Below, piece after piece: positions 44,814 to 53,890 of a stretch of 64,000 nt of DNA. The notes under the pieces were generated by a model. The model saw only the letters and a list, made by a program, of their open reading frames with translations. It did no database searches and was not told the origin of the DNA. The DNA lies in the NCBI GenBank assembly GCA_047974745.1, contig JBKECO010000018.1, positions 62,001-126,000 on the forward strand, given 5' to 3'. The DNA comes from JBKECO01 sp047974745 (GTDB taxonomy: Bacteria; Bacillota; Clostridia; Lachnospirales; Lachnospiraceae). Every line of letters begins with the position of its first letter. Positions within the stretch are counted from its first letter, which is position 1. Both the position numbers and the translations under genes were made by a program.

Positions 44814-46444
44814 ATGAAACACACAAAAAAAATATTTGGCTTGTTATGTGCCCTTATTATGTTACTGTCGTTATCTTCCGCCGTCTTTGCTGCAGATAAC
44901 GGAACCATTACAGTCAATGGAACTTCTGTTGGTAAAGACTACAATATTTATAAAATCTTCGACTTGACTATGGATGGATCTGCTATTGCTTATACGATTG
45001 ATGAGGACTGGGTGAGTTTTTTCATAGGTGGTAGCGGAGCAAGTTATTTAAGCACAACACCAATTACTGACGCGAATCAACTGACCTATAATAGTACTAC
45101 GTATTACATGAATATTCTTACAGAAGCAGATGCGGCTGCGTTTGCACAGGCGGCACTTGAATTTATTGCAACAAAAACACCTGATTCGACCCAGACTGCA
45201 ACAGACACGAGTGTGTTGTTTTCCGGTTTACCATTGGGCTATTACCTGGTGTACCCAGAGGGTGCGGCTACAATCGCAGACGATTATGCATCTCTCTGCT
45301 CGTTAACCTCTACTGTTCCTGATGCTACTGTCGTTGTGAAAGCAGAATATCCGGACATTGATAAGAATATTTTAGATGAAAATAACGAGGTTAAAATTAC
45401 AAATGGCTCTGTGGGTGAGGTGATTCAATATGCGCTCAACGGAACCGTACCAGATATGACGGGTTATACAAGTTATACCTATCAGATTCAGGACACAATG
45501 GGTCAGGGTCTGACCTTTAACGATGATGTTGTGATTACAATCAACGACATCATTATTCCAACCACAGCATATGCAGTCAACCAGGCTTCAGATGGGACAA
45601 ATAATGTTATCACCATTGAAATTAGTGATTTCTATGCCACTTATAAAGATAATGCTAATGAAGATATAACGATCACCTATTCTGCAGTTATAAATGAACA
45701 TGCAATCACTGATGTAACTGCAGAGACAAACACTGCAAAACTCATATATAGTAGTGATCCTGAGAATACAACGACAACGGATGAGACTCCGACTGTCACG
45801 ACCAAGGTATATACAACCAATATTACACTGCTTAAAGTGGATGCAGCTGACATTACCAATAGTTTGACGGGGCTAAATTTAGTATTGCAGGGAACTCTAG
45901 CACTGTAAATATCATCAATCAGGAAATATATCAGGTAGATACAACTGGCACCTACTATCGCTTGACGGATGGCAGCTATACAACAACGGAAGCCACTACG
46001 GCAACCGCAAGTAACTACGATAGTACAACGGTAAAATATGCACAGGTATCTTCGATCAGTCAGAGTAATAATACTCAATCATACACTGCTGAAGGCTGGG
46101 TGAAGTCGGATGGAACGATCACATTTGACGGTCTGGGCGAGGGTACCTATACAATTACGGAAATCGTTGCTCCAAACGGATACAATCTATTGGCTTCTCC
46201 GATTACTGTAACTGTCACTTTTGATGCAGCTAGTGAAACCTTTTCCGTTGCAGGAGAAGGAACTTCTTCTGCAACAGTTTCAGGTAACCTGATCAATATC
46301 ACGGTCGGCAATAATACAGGAACCACATTGCCTGAGACGGGAGGGATTGGAACTCGCATTTTTATTATACTTGGCAGCTTGCTGGCAGTCGGTGCAGTGA
46401 TTGTGATTATTACTCGAAAACGAATGAAAAACCAAGAGGACTAA
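44814..46444 (+). pseudogene. Major pilin (backbone) gene with a single-base frameshift
   Basis: The 5' part (44814-45908) encodes 364 residues: signal peptide ending near SSAVFA-AD, then SpaD/FimA-type beta domains. At a run of four Gs (45869-45872) the frame is lost; adding one base restores ...LTGAKFSIAGNSSTVNIIN and continues without stops to 46444. The 3' part holds a SpaA/CnaB domain (YTITEIVAPNGYNLL) and the sorting signal LPETGGIG with membrane helix and basic tail. The intact protein would be 543 residues. As written, the product lacks its anchor and would be secreted. Causes could be phase variation, true decay or a sequencing error. Confidence 0.88.
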
Positions 46445-46492
46445 ACATAGACTGATAGAAAGCAGGGGAATATTCAAGAGGTTCGCTATTCG

Positions 46493-47329
46493 ATGAGATT
46501 AAAAAACAGAATAATTTCGCTGCTTCTTGTGGTAGTACTTTTATCAGGAATATCTTTGCTGTTATATCCATTTGTAAGTGATTATTGGAACGCACAGCAT
46601 CAATCAAAGGTAATATCTCTCTATACTGAGGAAGTGGCGATCATGGATGATGAAACATACGAAAGATTATGGAATGAGTCAGAGATCTACAATGCTTCCT
46701 TATTAGAGAGGGATGATGCTTATACACTGACAGAGCTGCAAAGTAGCCAATACGATTCGATGCTGAATGCAGGAAACAGTGATGTTATGGGATATATTGA
46801 GATTCCCTCAATCCGTGTCATACTGCCAATCTATCATGGCACATCGGATGCTACTTTGCAACGTTCCGTAGGTCATTTGGAATGGACAAGTCTGCCCATT
46901 GGCGGAAATAGCACACATGCAGTCATTTCTGGACACAGAGGACTTCCCAGTGCTAGCTTGTTTACTGACTTAGATAAACTAATAGTAGGGGATGTTTTCA
47001 TGATACAGGTACTGGATGAAACATTGACCTATGAAGTGGATCAGATTAAAATCATTGAACCGGTCGATGCAACGGATCTGACGATTGTGGAGGGCGAGGA
47101 TTATGTTACACTCATGACTTGCACTCCTTATGGAATTAACACACACCGCCTTTTGGTTCGTGGTCATAGAGTTGCGAATACGGAGGATGCTGCAAACGTG
47201 CACCTGACATCAGAAGCAATTCAGATTGAACCCCTTTTGGTAGCACCAATCGTTGCGATTCCTTTGCTTTTGGTTCTGTTAACTGTTGTCTTAAATGAGG
47301 GTGATAGCAAGAAAAAGCGGCGATACTAG
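46493..47329 (+). CDS. Class C (pilus-assembly) sortase
   Basis: 278 residues. N-terminal membrane helix (about 7-26), then a lid-like region, IGYIEIPS-type core (VMGYIEIPSIRVILPIYHG), the catalytic histidine in VISGHRGLPSASLF, and the catalytic cysteine in YVTLMTCTPYGINTHRLLVRG with its arginine. A second C-terminal membrane helix is characteristic of class C. It polymerises LPxTG pilins through lysine isopeptide bonds. The gene lies 48 bp after the major pilin, in the same orientation, as is usual for SpaA-type pilus loci. Confidence 0.94.
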   Translation: MRLKNRIISLLLVVVLLSGISLLLYPFVSDYWNAQHQSKVISLYTEEVAIMDDETYERLWNESEIYNASLLERDDAYTLTELQSSQYDSMLNAGNSDVMGYIEIPSIRVILPIYHGTSDATLQRSVGHLEWTSLPIGGNSTHAVISGHRGLPSASLFTDLDKLIVGDVFMIQVLDETLTYEVDQIKIIEPVDATDLTIVEGEDYVTLMTCTPYGINTHRLLVRGHRVANTEDAANVHLTSEAIQIEPLLVAPIVAIPLLLVLLTVVLNEGDSKKKRRY

Positions 47330-47367
47330 TTATTTTTGATTAATGCAATATGAGAAAAGGTGGTACT

Positions 47368-48354
47368 ATGCGAGATCGGATTCAACATGTAATAATTTAT
47401 ATACTATGTCTGCTTTGCTGCACTGCTTTTTTTTCTATGGATTTATTTGGCGCTACTGCGATTGATGTAAATCATAGTGTTTCGATCTCCATCGACTATG
47501 ATAGTGATAGTGGTGCAATACCAGGCGCTGAGTTTTCTGTCTATAAAATTGGAACGATAGATACCTATGGAAAGACTGCCTTAACGCAGTTGTTTTCTAC
47601 TTATCCAATTTCTTTGTCCAATACTACGGCAGCAGAATGGCAATCACTGGCCATCACACTTTCTGGATATATTCAGCGCGATAGTATCACACCAGTTGCC
47701 ACCGGAACCACAGATGTGAATGGAATTCTCAAAATTCAGACCTCTACAGCTTCAGACTTCACACCTGGAGTGTATATAGTACTCAGTAAAGTCATTACGG
47801 TGAATAATTATATCTATTCAGCGGTTCCCTTTATCGTTGTATTGCCCTTCGAAAGTACGACGGAAAGGGAGATGCAGTATGATATCCAGGTGAAGCCGAA
47901 ATATCAGAGAGCTGAAATTACTTTAGAATCCATAAAAGTGTTAAAGGTATGGAATGATGCAGGATATGAGGAAAAGCGACCCTCTGAGGTGACGGTTCAA
48001 CTTCTGCGAGATGAAGAAGTGTATGATACGGTCATCTTAAAGGAAGCAAATGAATGGCAGTATGTTTGGGACGGTCTTTCCAACGGTTATGAATGGAATG
48101 TGGTGGAGGAGACAGTATCTGGTTATACGGTGAACATTACACAATCAGGAACTACCTATACCATTCAAAATACGTATGCTCCAAACGCTGTTCCTACTCC
48201 AGCACCAGAACCACCCATTCCTGTGCCTCCGATACCTGTTCAAACAATCGTAATTCCACAAACAGGACTTCTTTGGTGGCCTGTTCCGATTTTGATTATC
48301 CTTGGCATCTTCTTTGTATTGATTGGATTTGTGAAAGGAAAGCGTGAGAAGTAA
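47368..48354 (+). CDS. Minor pilin with IPQTG-type sorting signal
   Basis: About 328 residues from ATG 47368 with AAAAGGTGG upstream. Signal peptide (about 5-28), SpaA-like N-terminal beta domain (IPGAEFSVYKIGTID), a CnaB-like domain (KVLKVWNDAGYEEKRPSEV to NTYAP), a proline-rich linker, then VIPQTG followed directly by a hydrophobic helix and GKREK. This is the plan of basal or minor pilins. IPQTG departs from LPxTG, so it may be handled by the second sortase encoded next, whose start overlaps this gene's stop (TAATG). Confidence 0.87.
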   Translation: MRDRIQHVIIYILCLLCCTAFFSMDLFGATAIDVNHSVSISIDYDSDSGAIPGAEFSVYKIGTIDTYGKTALTQLFSTYPISLSNTTAAEWQSLAITLSGYIQRDSITPVATGTTDVNGILKIQTSTASDFTPGVYIVLSKVITVNNYIYSAVPFIVVLPFESTTEREMQYDIQVKPKYQRAEITLESIKVLKVWNDAGYEEKRPSEVTVQLLRDEEVYDTVILKEANEWQYVWDGLSNGYEWNVVEETVSGYTVNITQSGTTYTIQNTYAPNAVPTPAPEPPIPVPPIPVQTIVIPQTGLLWWPVPILIILGIFFVLIGFVKGKREK

Positions 48355-49019
48355 TGCATGCATATAAAGAGAAAAAAGGTCTTTCGGAAAAGTTGATTGG
48401 AATTACTTTAATAATCATTGCTTTTGGCATCACTGCATATAATTTCTGGATTAGTGAACAAGCACGAATCAATAGCGAACAGTCATACACTCTGCTTAAT
48501 GAATATATTCAAAATACGCAACGGAATGATACAGTATCGTCAGATGCTTCTCTGGATCATCAGATGGATACTCTATTAAATACTGTCGAATATACAGATT
48601 ATGCTATGAATCCCCTGATAGAAATGCCGACCATGGAAATTAACAAACAAGATTACATTGGAGTTTTAAGTATTCCAGATTTAAATCTCAGATTACCAAT
48701 ACTGGCAGACTATGTCTATGAAAACCTTCACACTGCACCTTGTCGATTTCAGGGGTCAGCCTATGAAGAGAATTTTGTTATCTGTGCTCATAATTACGCA
48801 AGTCATTTTGGAACATTACATAATCTGTCCCTCGGTGCTGCGATTTCATTTGAAGATATCAGTGGTAATATATTTAAATATGAAGTGGAAGAAATTCTGA
48901 CATTAAGTCCAACAGAACCAACGGAATTTGTACAAAGTGGGTACGACCTTACGCTCTTTACCTGTACAGTGGGAGGTGCGTCCCGTGTTGTTGTTCGATG
49001 CAGCAAAATGGATATATAA
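48354..49019 (+). CDS. Second sortase of the first pilus locus
   Basis: 221 residues with one N-terminal membrane helix (about 14-32). The sortase core shows YIGVLSIPDLNLRLPILADY, the catalytic histidine in FVICAHNYASHFG, and the cysteine and arginine in LTLFTCTVGGASRVVVRC. It lacks the C-terminal helix of class C and the long insert of class B; by length and the TLFTCTxGGxxR pattern it is closest to class D-like or small accessory sortases. It may attach the base pilin to the wall or process the IPQTG substrate just upstream. The transcript ends at the hairpin directly downstream. Confidence 0.9.
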   Translation: MHAYKEKKGLSEKLIGITLIIIAFGITAYNFWISEQARINSEQSYTLLNEYIQNTQRNDTVSSDASLDHQMDTLLNTVEYTDYAMNPLIEMPTMEINKQDYIGVLSIPDLNLRLPILADYVYENLHTAPCRFQGSAYEENFVICAHNYASHFGTLHNLSLGAAISFEDISGNIFKYEVEEILTLSPTEPTEFVQSGYDLTLFTCTVGGASRVVVRCSKMDI

Positions 49020-49024
49020 AAATA

Positions 49025-49057
49025 CCCGCCAGACCAGTAAATTCACTGGTTGGCGGG
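49025..49057 (+). terminator. Rho-independent terminator of the first pilus locus
   Basis: CCCGCCAGACCAGT (49025-49038) pairs with ACTGGTTGGCGGG (49045-49057), with loop AAATTC, followed by TTTGTCATTTT. It starts five bases after the sortase stop codon. Confidence 0.9.
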
Positions 49058-49369
49058 TTTGTCATTTTGAGCAGACTAAGAGATTAACAAGAAACCTTTG
49101 CATTTTTGAAGAAAAAAGTACTTTGTAACTAAAATGTTATAAATAAATAAAGTAATAACATTTAAGATACATAAAATGAAAAGAATATATTGTAAAATAC
49201 AAAAAATAAAGACATAATAATCAGGTATAGTTAATATATGTTTAAATTAACTTCATAAATAAAAAAATAGAATACAATATTGTATAGCATGAGTACAATA
49301 AAAGGAGATACAAAGGATTGCATCTCCCAATTCTATGTTTTGAATATCAGCCTGATGCGATTGCATAGG
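49058..49369. other. AT-rich intergenic region with inverted repeats
   Basis: No gene is supported. It contains a 9-bp inverted repeat AAATGTTAT (49132-49140) / ATAACATTT (49155-49163) and a perfect 14-bp palindrome ATACAATATTGTAT (49272-49285). A GGAGAT/ATCTCC hairpin (49304-49327) is followed on the - strand by TTTTATT, a possible terminator for the TetR gene. Confidence 0.5.
49304..49327 (-). terminator. Possible terminator of the TetR regulator gene
   Basis: Six-base stem GGAGAT/ATCTCC with a 12-base loop, followed on the - strand by TTTTATT, about 45 bases beyond the regulator's stop. Stem is short; call is tentative. Confidence 0.4.
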
Positions 49370-49921
49370 TCAGAGTTCGCTGAGACGAAGATTTTCGTAG
49401 CAGGTGGTTGTCTGTGTCAAATCATCGCCTTGCATAATGTCAGAAATCGACATATTATGCAGCAGCCTGGTATAAATTTCATCTACAGGAACGGAGAAGT
49501 TCTTGTAGCTCCAGTCCTTGATGATCAGTAACCAGCTATTTACTGAATAGATAGAAATGGAACATCCGGAGTGTTCACTGAAGATGGATAGGATCGATTT
49601 GATAAGTACGGTAGACCCTTCTTTGTCAGATAGAAGCTTACGGTAAAAAGAAGGGTTGTTCTTAATAATATTGAGCATACAGGTTATAACTTCCTTCCAG
49701 GATGCGTTCTCTCCGTAGATCGTGGTGAAAAGTTTAAAATTGTCATAGCAGATCGTCTCTGCCAGCTGATACTTATCAGTAAAATGGCGATAGAATGACT
49801 GATGTGATACATCTGCTTCTTTTATAAGTGCTACAACAGTGAGTGAGGACAGCGGCATTTGCTTAATTAAGCTTAAAAAAGCCTGAATAAAACTGTCGCG
49901 AATAGATACAGTTTGGTTCAT
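49370..49921 (-). CDS. TetR/AcrR-family transcriptional regulator
   Basis: 183 residues from the ATG at 49921, which has a perfect AAGGAG site on the - strand; longer upstream frame is not supported. The N-terminal helix-turn-helix reads SLTVVALIKEADVSHQSFYR, followed by HFTDKYQLAETI, the TetR pattern. The C-terminal part resembles TetR_C of the dihydroxyacetone-kinase-regulator type in size. It is divergent from the giant adhesin gene with 147 bases between, so it probably represses that gene and perhaps its own promoter. Ligand unknown. Confidence 0.9.
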   Translation of the reverse strand: MNQTVSIRDSFIQAFLSLIKQMPLSSLTVVALIKEADVSHQSFYRHFTDKYQLAETICYDNFKLFTTIYGENASWKEVITCMLNIIKNNPSFYRKLLSDKEGSTVLIKSILSIFSEHSGCSISIYSVNSWLLIIKDWSYKNFSVPVDEIYTRLLHNMSISDIMQGDDLTQTTTCYENLRLSEL

Positions 49922-49991
49922 ATATCTCCTTCCAGGTACATTTTCCTTAAGTAATACAATAAAAAACAATTTTATAGCTTTTGTAACAAAA

Positions 49992-50041
49992 ATAATATAA
50001 ACTACTATTATCATTATATCAACAAACACTTATTCATGCAA
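49992..50041 (-). promoter_or_regulatory. Divergent promoter/operator region between TetR gene and adhesin gene
   Basis: On the - strand TTGCAT (50041-50036) and TATAAT (50018-50013) are 17 bases apart, a good promoter for the regulator. ATAATA (49992-49997) and TATTAT (50006-50011) make an 8-base-spaced inverted repeat overlapping the downstream side, a possible repressor site. A + strand promoter for the adhesin is not clear. Confidence 0.5.
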
Positions 50042-50068
50042 ATTATTCATTAAACGGGGGTAAATAAT

Positions 50069-53000
50069 TTGAGAAAAGGGAAAAGACTGCAATCATTACT
50101 AGTTTTATTTGCATTACTACTGAATATGAGCTTTTTTCAGACATCAATCTATGCAGCAGAGGGCACGTTGTCTGACGTGACATTAACAATATCACAGAAT
50201 GGGACTGGTATTACAGATGGTGGCACTCTGGATCCGGAACAGAACATCAAAGTAAGAGTGGACTTTCGTGTTCCAGTCATAACGGATGATCCCGTACCAA
50301 CAAATCCGATCCAGCATGGAGATACAGTCACAATCGATATCAGTGATGCATTCAAACTTAATTCCATCGGGACTATCCCGATTACAACATCAGATGGCAC
50401 CTCTCTTGGCCATGTGACCTTTCAAACAGATACGAATAATATGACAAAGGCTGTCATCGTATTTGATGGCGATCCAACTCTATTCGATGGAAGTGACCAG
50501 ACTCTCACAGAGGTATTAGGCTGGTTCGAGGCAGAGTTCGAGTATGATGACAGTGAATCAAATGGAAATACGGGAAATCATACCATAACAATCCTGGATA
50601 AGACCTATACTGTCGTTGTGCCTGATACTACGGTTTATACTGTTGCAAAAAGCGGTGTGGTCGATCTGGATAATAAGTGGATCACCTGGACAGTCAATGT
50701 GTCTGGAACACAGGATGGATCACCGGTTGATCTTGCTGGAAGAAAGTTCTCAGATGACCTGACTGATGTTGGAGAGTATATAGATGGCTCTTTTACAATC
50801 AATTCTGCAAGTGTCACACCTACCTACGCGGATCATATTTTAGGCTACACATTTCCAACAGGATCTACAAGTCCGTGTGTAGTCACCTTCAAAACTGCCA
50901 TTGATGACAGTGTTCTATATGCTGCAACAGATCAGACAGTAGCAAATACCGCTAAGCTGTTAAGTGAAACAGATACTGTGTTAAAGACTGGAACGGGCAA
51001 TGTCACGATACCTGTACCCAAGTGGATCACAAAAACAGGAGTGCATGATCAGGCATCACAAGCTTCCTATGATCCAGCGAATCAGACGATAACCTGGTCG
51101 ATCGTGGTTAATGAAAGTGAACTGGAACTGAATAATGTCTACATTAGAGACAAACAGGAAGCCGGGGGTATGTCACAGGCACTGACAGTCTTAAATGCTT
51201 ATTATCAGGTATGGAATGGGACTGACTATGAAAGCGAGTTACATGCTGTAACGGCTGATGCCAATTCGGAGTATTTTATTGGAAATATAACCACAAAAGT
51301 CAAATTAACGATTGTCACCAAAGTACCTACACCTGCTGATGGAATCATGACAAGTGCAGTTACCTATTATAATTCGGCATCCGTACGTTGGGATGGATCA
51401 CCTACCACAAGTCCGTCCACAGGACAGGTGGGAGTTACAATTGGAGGAGATGCCATTAAAAAAGAGGCAGCATCCACTAATAAAGAGAAGCAGACTGTCA
51501 CTTGGAAGCTCACGGTCAACTTATCAGGCCAGAATGTTGCGGATGTAAAAGTTTATGATTTAATGGTGTATGGGAAGAGTATTGATCTTACGGATGTAAC
51601 CGGGATTCCTGCAGGGATCACGGCGGACAAACTACCATCAAGCTTTGGGATACAGTATATCGATGGCAGTATGACCAATCCAGTTGGGACTTCATATTCA
51701 GTGACACCAATTTATAACAGTGCGGGGGAACGAGTTGCGGATCTTTTAGAGCTGTCGGGGTTTGCAACGAGTGGTGACAATGTATTCACATACTCAACGA
51801 GAGTCGTGGATCCAGATTATTTTGCTGGGAATACATCGTCGAATTATGTGCGGAATCCTGCTTACCTATTTGTAGGCGAAAAGCTTGTCAAAAATGTTTC
51901 AGGCGGTGCGGTCTATAATGCAAAAATACTTTCCAAACAGTTGCTGACCCGAGAATCTATCAGTAATCCAGCGGCTAATGTCAATACAGGAATGACGACA
52001 GATGCAACAAAGGCGTTTGATTATACAACACATACTGCAATTTTCAGGCTCAGCGTGAATGCAGATGGAATCGATCTGACAGATCTGGTAGATGAGTATG
52101 GGAATTCATTTGGACCAGTCACAGTAACAGATATCCTGCCGGAGGGCTGGGAACTTGTTGACATAACACCCTCAAATCCATATTTAATTTTTACAGGTAT
52201 AGGGTATAGCAGTACAGTTCCTGTAACTGCGTCCGATACAACACCAGATACGGTCCCAGGGCTGACCTTTTCAACTGAAATAGATTCAGCAACTGGTCAG
52301 CAAATGGTGACGTTTACATTTGATACACTGAAAGTGCCCTATGTTATTTTGATCAAGGCAAAGCTTACAGATGAAACCGCTGACTTGTACTTTGGCTCGA
52401 ATGGAACCACTACTGTGACAAACACCTTGAAGCTGACTTCTCCGATCTGGCAGACCGGTACTTCGGTAACCCAGGATATCACTGTGGATAGTAAGGTGCT
52501 GACCAAGGGAGTAGCAAAGATAACGACTGGTGAGTTGCTTTGGACGGTGGATTATAAGCCGAGTCTGACGCCACTGTCTGTTTATGAATTAAAGGATACG
52601 CTTCCCCAGGGAATCGAATTGAGGACAGATGCCAGCGGAGCTTTGCTGCTGGATTCAAATATAACAGTAACCAAACTGACCCTGAATCCTGATGGAAGCT
52701 ATACCGCCGGTGATGCCGTTACCCTGACGCAGGACGGACCAGTTACCTATGATAATGCCACACGTGTGCTGACCTTTGCAATTCCAGATCCGACACAGGC
52801 ATATAGACTGACTTATATTACCGATATTACTGGAGATCCTGGGCTTATTTCAAACGAAGTCGAGTTAATAGGATCTGGAACAACTACCGTAAAGAACAAT
52901 GCTTCCTATGAAATTTCAGATTCAGACGGCGGAGCGAGCCTGCTAAGAAGAGGCTGGCTGCAGATCAATAAAACAGATGAATCCGGTGCTGCACTGGTTG

Positions 53001-53890
53001 GTGCAGAATTCACCTTATTTGCTGAAGATGGCACAACGGTGATTCGGCAAGGTGTAACGGGAAGTGATGGAGTCAGAAAATTCAGGCTTCTTCCAGATGG
53101 AACCTACTATCTTCAGGAGACAGCGGCACCGGATGGATATACATTGGATGACACAATACACACTGTTGTTGTTTCGACGAGTGGTTCTGTAGTAACAACA
53201 ACGATTGATGGAAAGACAGGTACGGATTCCAATATTATTACAATTGCCAATTACCCTGAGTCATCTGTGGGACAACTGAAAATATCAAAAACTGTTGCTG
53301 GAACTGGAGCAAGTACGACAAAGAAATTCGACTTTGTTGTTACCTTCAGCGATACAGTGACGGAATTCAACTATAGTCTGGACGGAACAATAAAAAGCGG
53401 AGATACGATCTCCCTTGCACATGGAGAAAGTGTGACCATTACAGGTATTCCTGTGGGCACGAGCTACCAGGTGGCGGAGAGTACAGCATCATCCTCAGGC
53501 TATACAGTGACAAGTTCAGGAAGTATTGGCACGATCACCAGTGAAGCAGTTAGCGTTGCAGCATTTGTCAATACCAAAACGACGACAAATACACCGCCGA
53601 CCACAGAAACCGAGACAGAAACAGAAACCGAGACAGAAACTGAAACTGAAACAGAGACCGAAACCGAAACAGAGACCGAGACTGAAACTGAGACAGAAAA
53701 AATAACCACAGTCGTAACTACGATCACCCCGACTCCTACTACGACCAGCACACCGAAGACAGGTGATGACCAGATTTCCACAATCACAAAAAGTATTATT
53801 CTTGCTCTGTCCCTGATGTTTCTTCTGCTTGCAGCGATCAGCTTTTTCATGAGAAAGAGATACCTGGATGAAGAGGATGGGAACGAGTAA
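50069..53890 (+). CDS. Giant sortase-anchored adhesin (collagen-adhesin-like) with TPKTGD signal
   Basis: 1273 residues from TTG 50069 with GGGGG nine bases upstream. Signal peptide ends near SIYA-AE. The N-terminal part (about 35-310) resembles Cna-type N1/N2 beta domains (QHGDTVTIDISDAFKLN), and a series of related DUF11/isopeptide-type beta domains follow to about 960. A SpaA-type domain (LQINKTDESGAALVGAEFTL), a DUF7601-like domain and a 31-residue Glu-Thr tract lead to TPTTTSTPKTGDDQ, a membrane helix and a basic tail. TPKTGD is closer to the NPxTx sorting motif of class B sortases than to LPxTG, and a class B sortase is encoded next. Ligand unknown. Confidence 0.9.
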   Translation: MRKGKRLQSLLVLFALLLNMSFFQTSIYAAEGTLSDVTLTISQNGTGITDGGTLDPEQNIKVRVDFRVPVITDDPVPTNPIQHGDTVTIDISDAFKLNSIGTIPITTSDGTSLGHVTFQTDTNNMTKAVIVFDGDPTLFDGSDQTLTEVLGWFEAEFEYDDSESNGNTGNHTITILDKTYTVVVPDTTVYTVAKSGVVDLDNKWITWTVNVSGTQDGSPVDLAGRKFSDDLTDVGEYIDGSFTINSASVTPTYADHILGYTFPTGSTSPCVVTFKTAIDDSVLYAATDQTVANTAKLLSETDTVLKTGTGNVTIPVPKWITKTGVHDQASQASYDPANQTITWSIVVNESELELNNVYIRDKQEAGGMSQALTVLNAYYQVWNGTDYESELHAVTADANSEYFIGNITTKVKLTIVTKVPTPADGIMTSAVTYYNSASVRWDGSPTTSPSTGQVGVTIGGDAIKKEAASTNKEKQTVTWKLTVNLSGQNVADVKVYDLMVYGKSIDLTDVTGIPAGITADKLPSSFGIQYIDGSMTNPVGTSYSVTPIYNSAGERVADLLELSGFATSGDNVFTYSTRVVDPDYFAGNTSSNYVRNPAYLFVGEKLVKNVSGGAVYNAKILSKQLLTRESISNPAANVNTGMTTDATKAFDYTTHTAIFRLSVNADGIDLTDLVDEYGNSFGPVTVTDILPEGWELVDITPSNPYLIFTGIGYSSTVPVTASDTTPDTVPGLTFSTEIDSATGQQMVTFTFDTLKVPYVILIKAKLTDETADLYFGSNGTTTVTNTLKLTSPIWQTGTSVTQDITVDSKVLTKGVAKITTGELLWTVDYKPSLTPLSVYELKDTLPQGIELRTDASGALLLDSNITVTKLTLNPDGSYTAGDAVTLTQDGPVTYDNATRVLTFAIPDPTQAYRLTYITDITGDPGLISNEVELIGSGTTTVKNNASYEISDSDGGASLLRRGWLQINKTDESGAALVGAEFTLFAEDGTTVIRQGVTGSDGVRKFRLLPDGTYYLQETAAPDGYTLDDTIHTVVVSTSGSVVTTTIDGKTGTDSNIITIANYPESSVGQLKISKTVAGTGASTTKKFDFVVTFSDTVTEFNYSLDGTIKSGDTISLAHGESVTITGIPVGTSYQVAESTASSSGYTVTSSGSIGTITSEAVSVAAFVNTKTTTNTPPTTETETETETETETETETETETETETETETETEKITTVVTTITPTPTTTSTPKTGDDQISTITKSIILALSLMFLLLAAISFFMRKRYLDEEDGNE
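53606..53698 (+). repeat. Glu-Thr codon repeat tract in the giant adhesin
   Basis: 93 bases of alternating GAA/GAG and ACA/ACC/ACT codons encode 31 alternating Glu and Thr residues before the sorting signal, like the tract at 36950-37150 in a different gene. Confidence 0.88.

Noticed and set aside
44356..44826. 156-codon - strand frame over the end of the LPATG pilin
   Set aside because: Antisense to the sorting signal and repeats of a well-supported gene.
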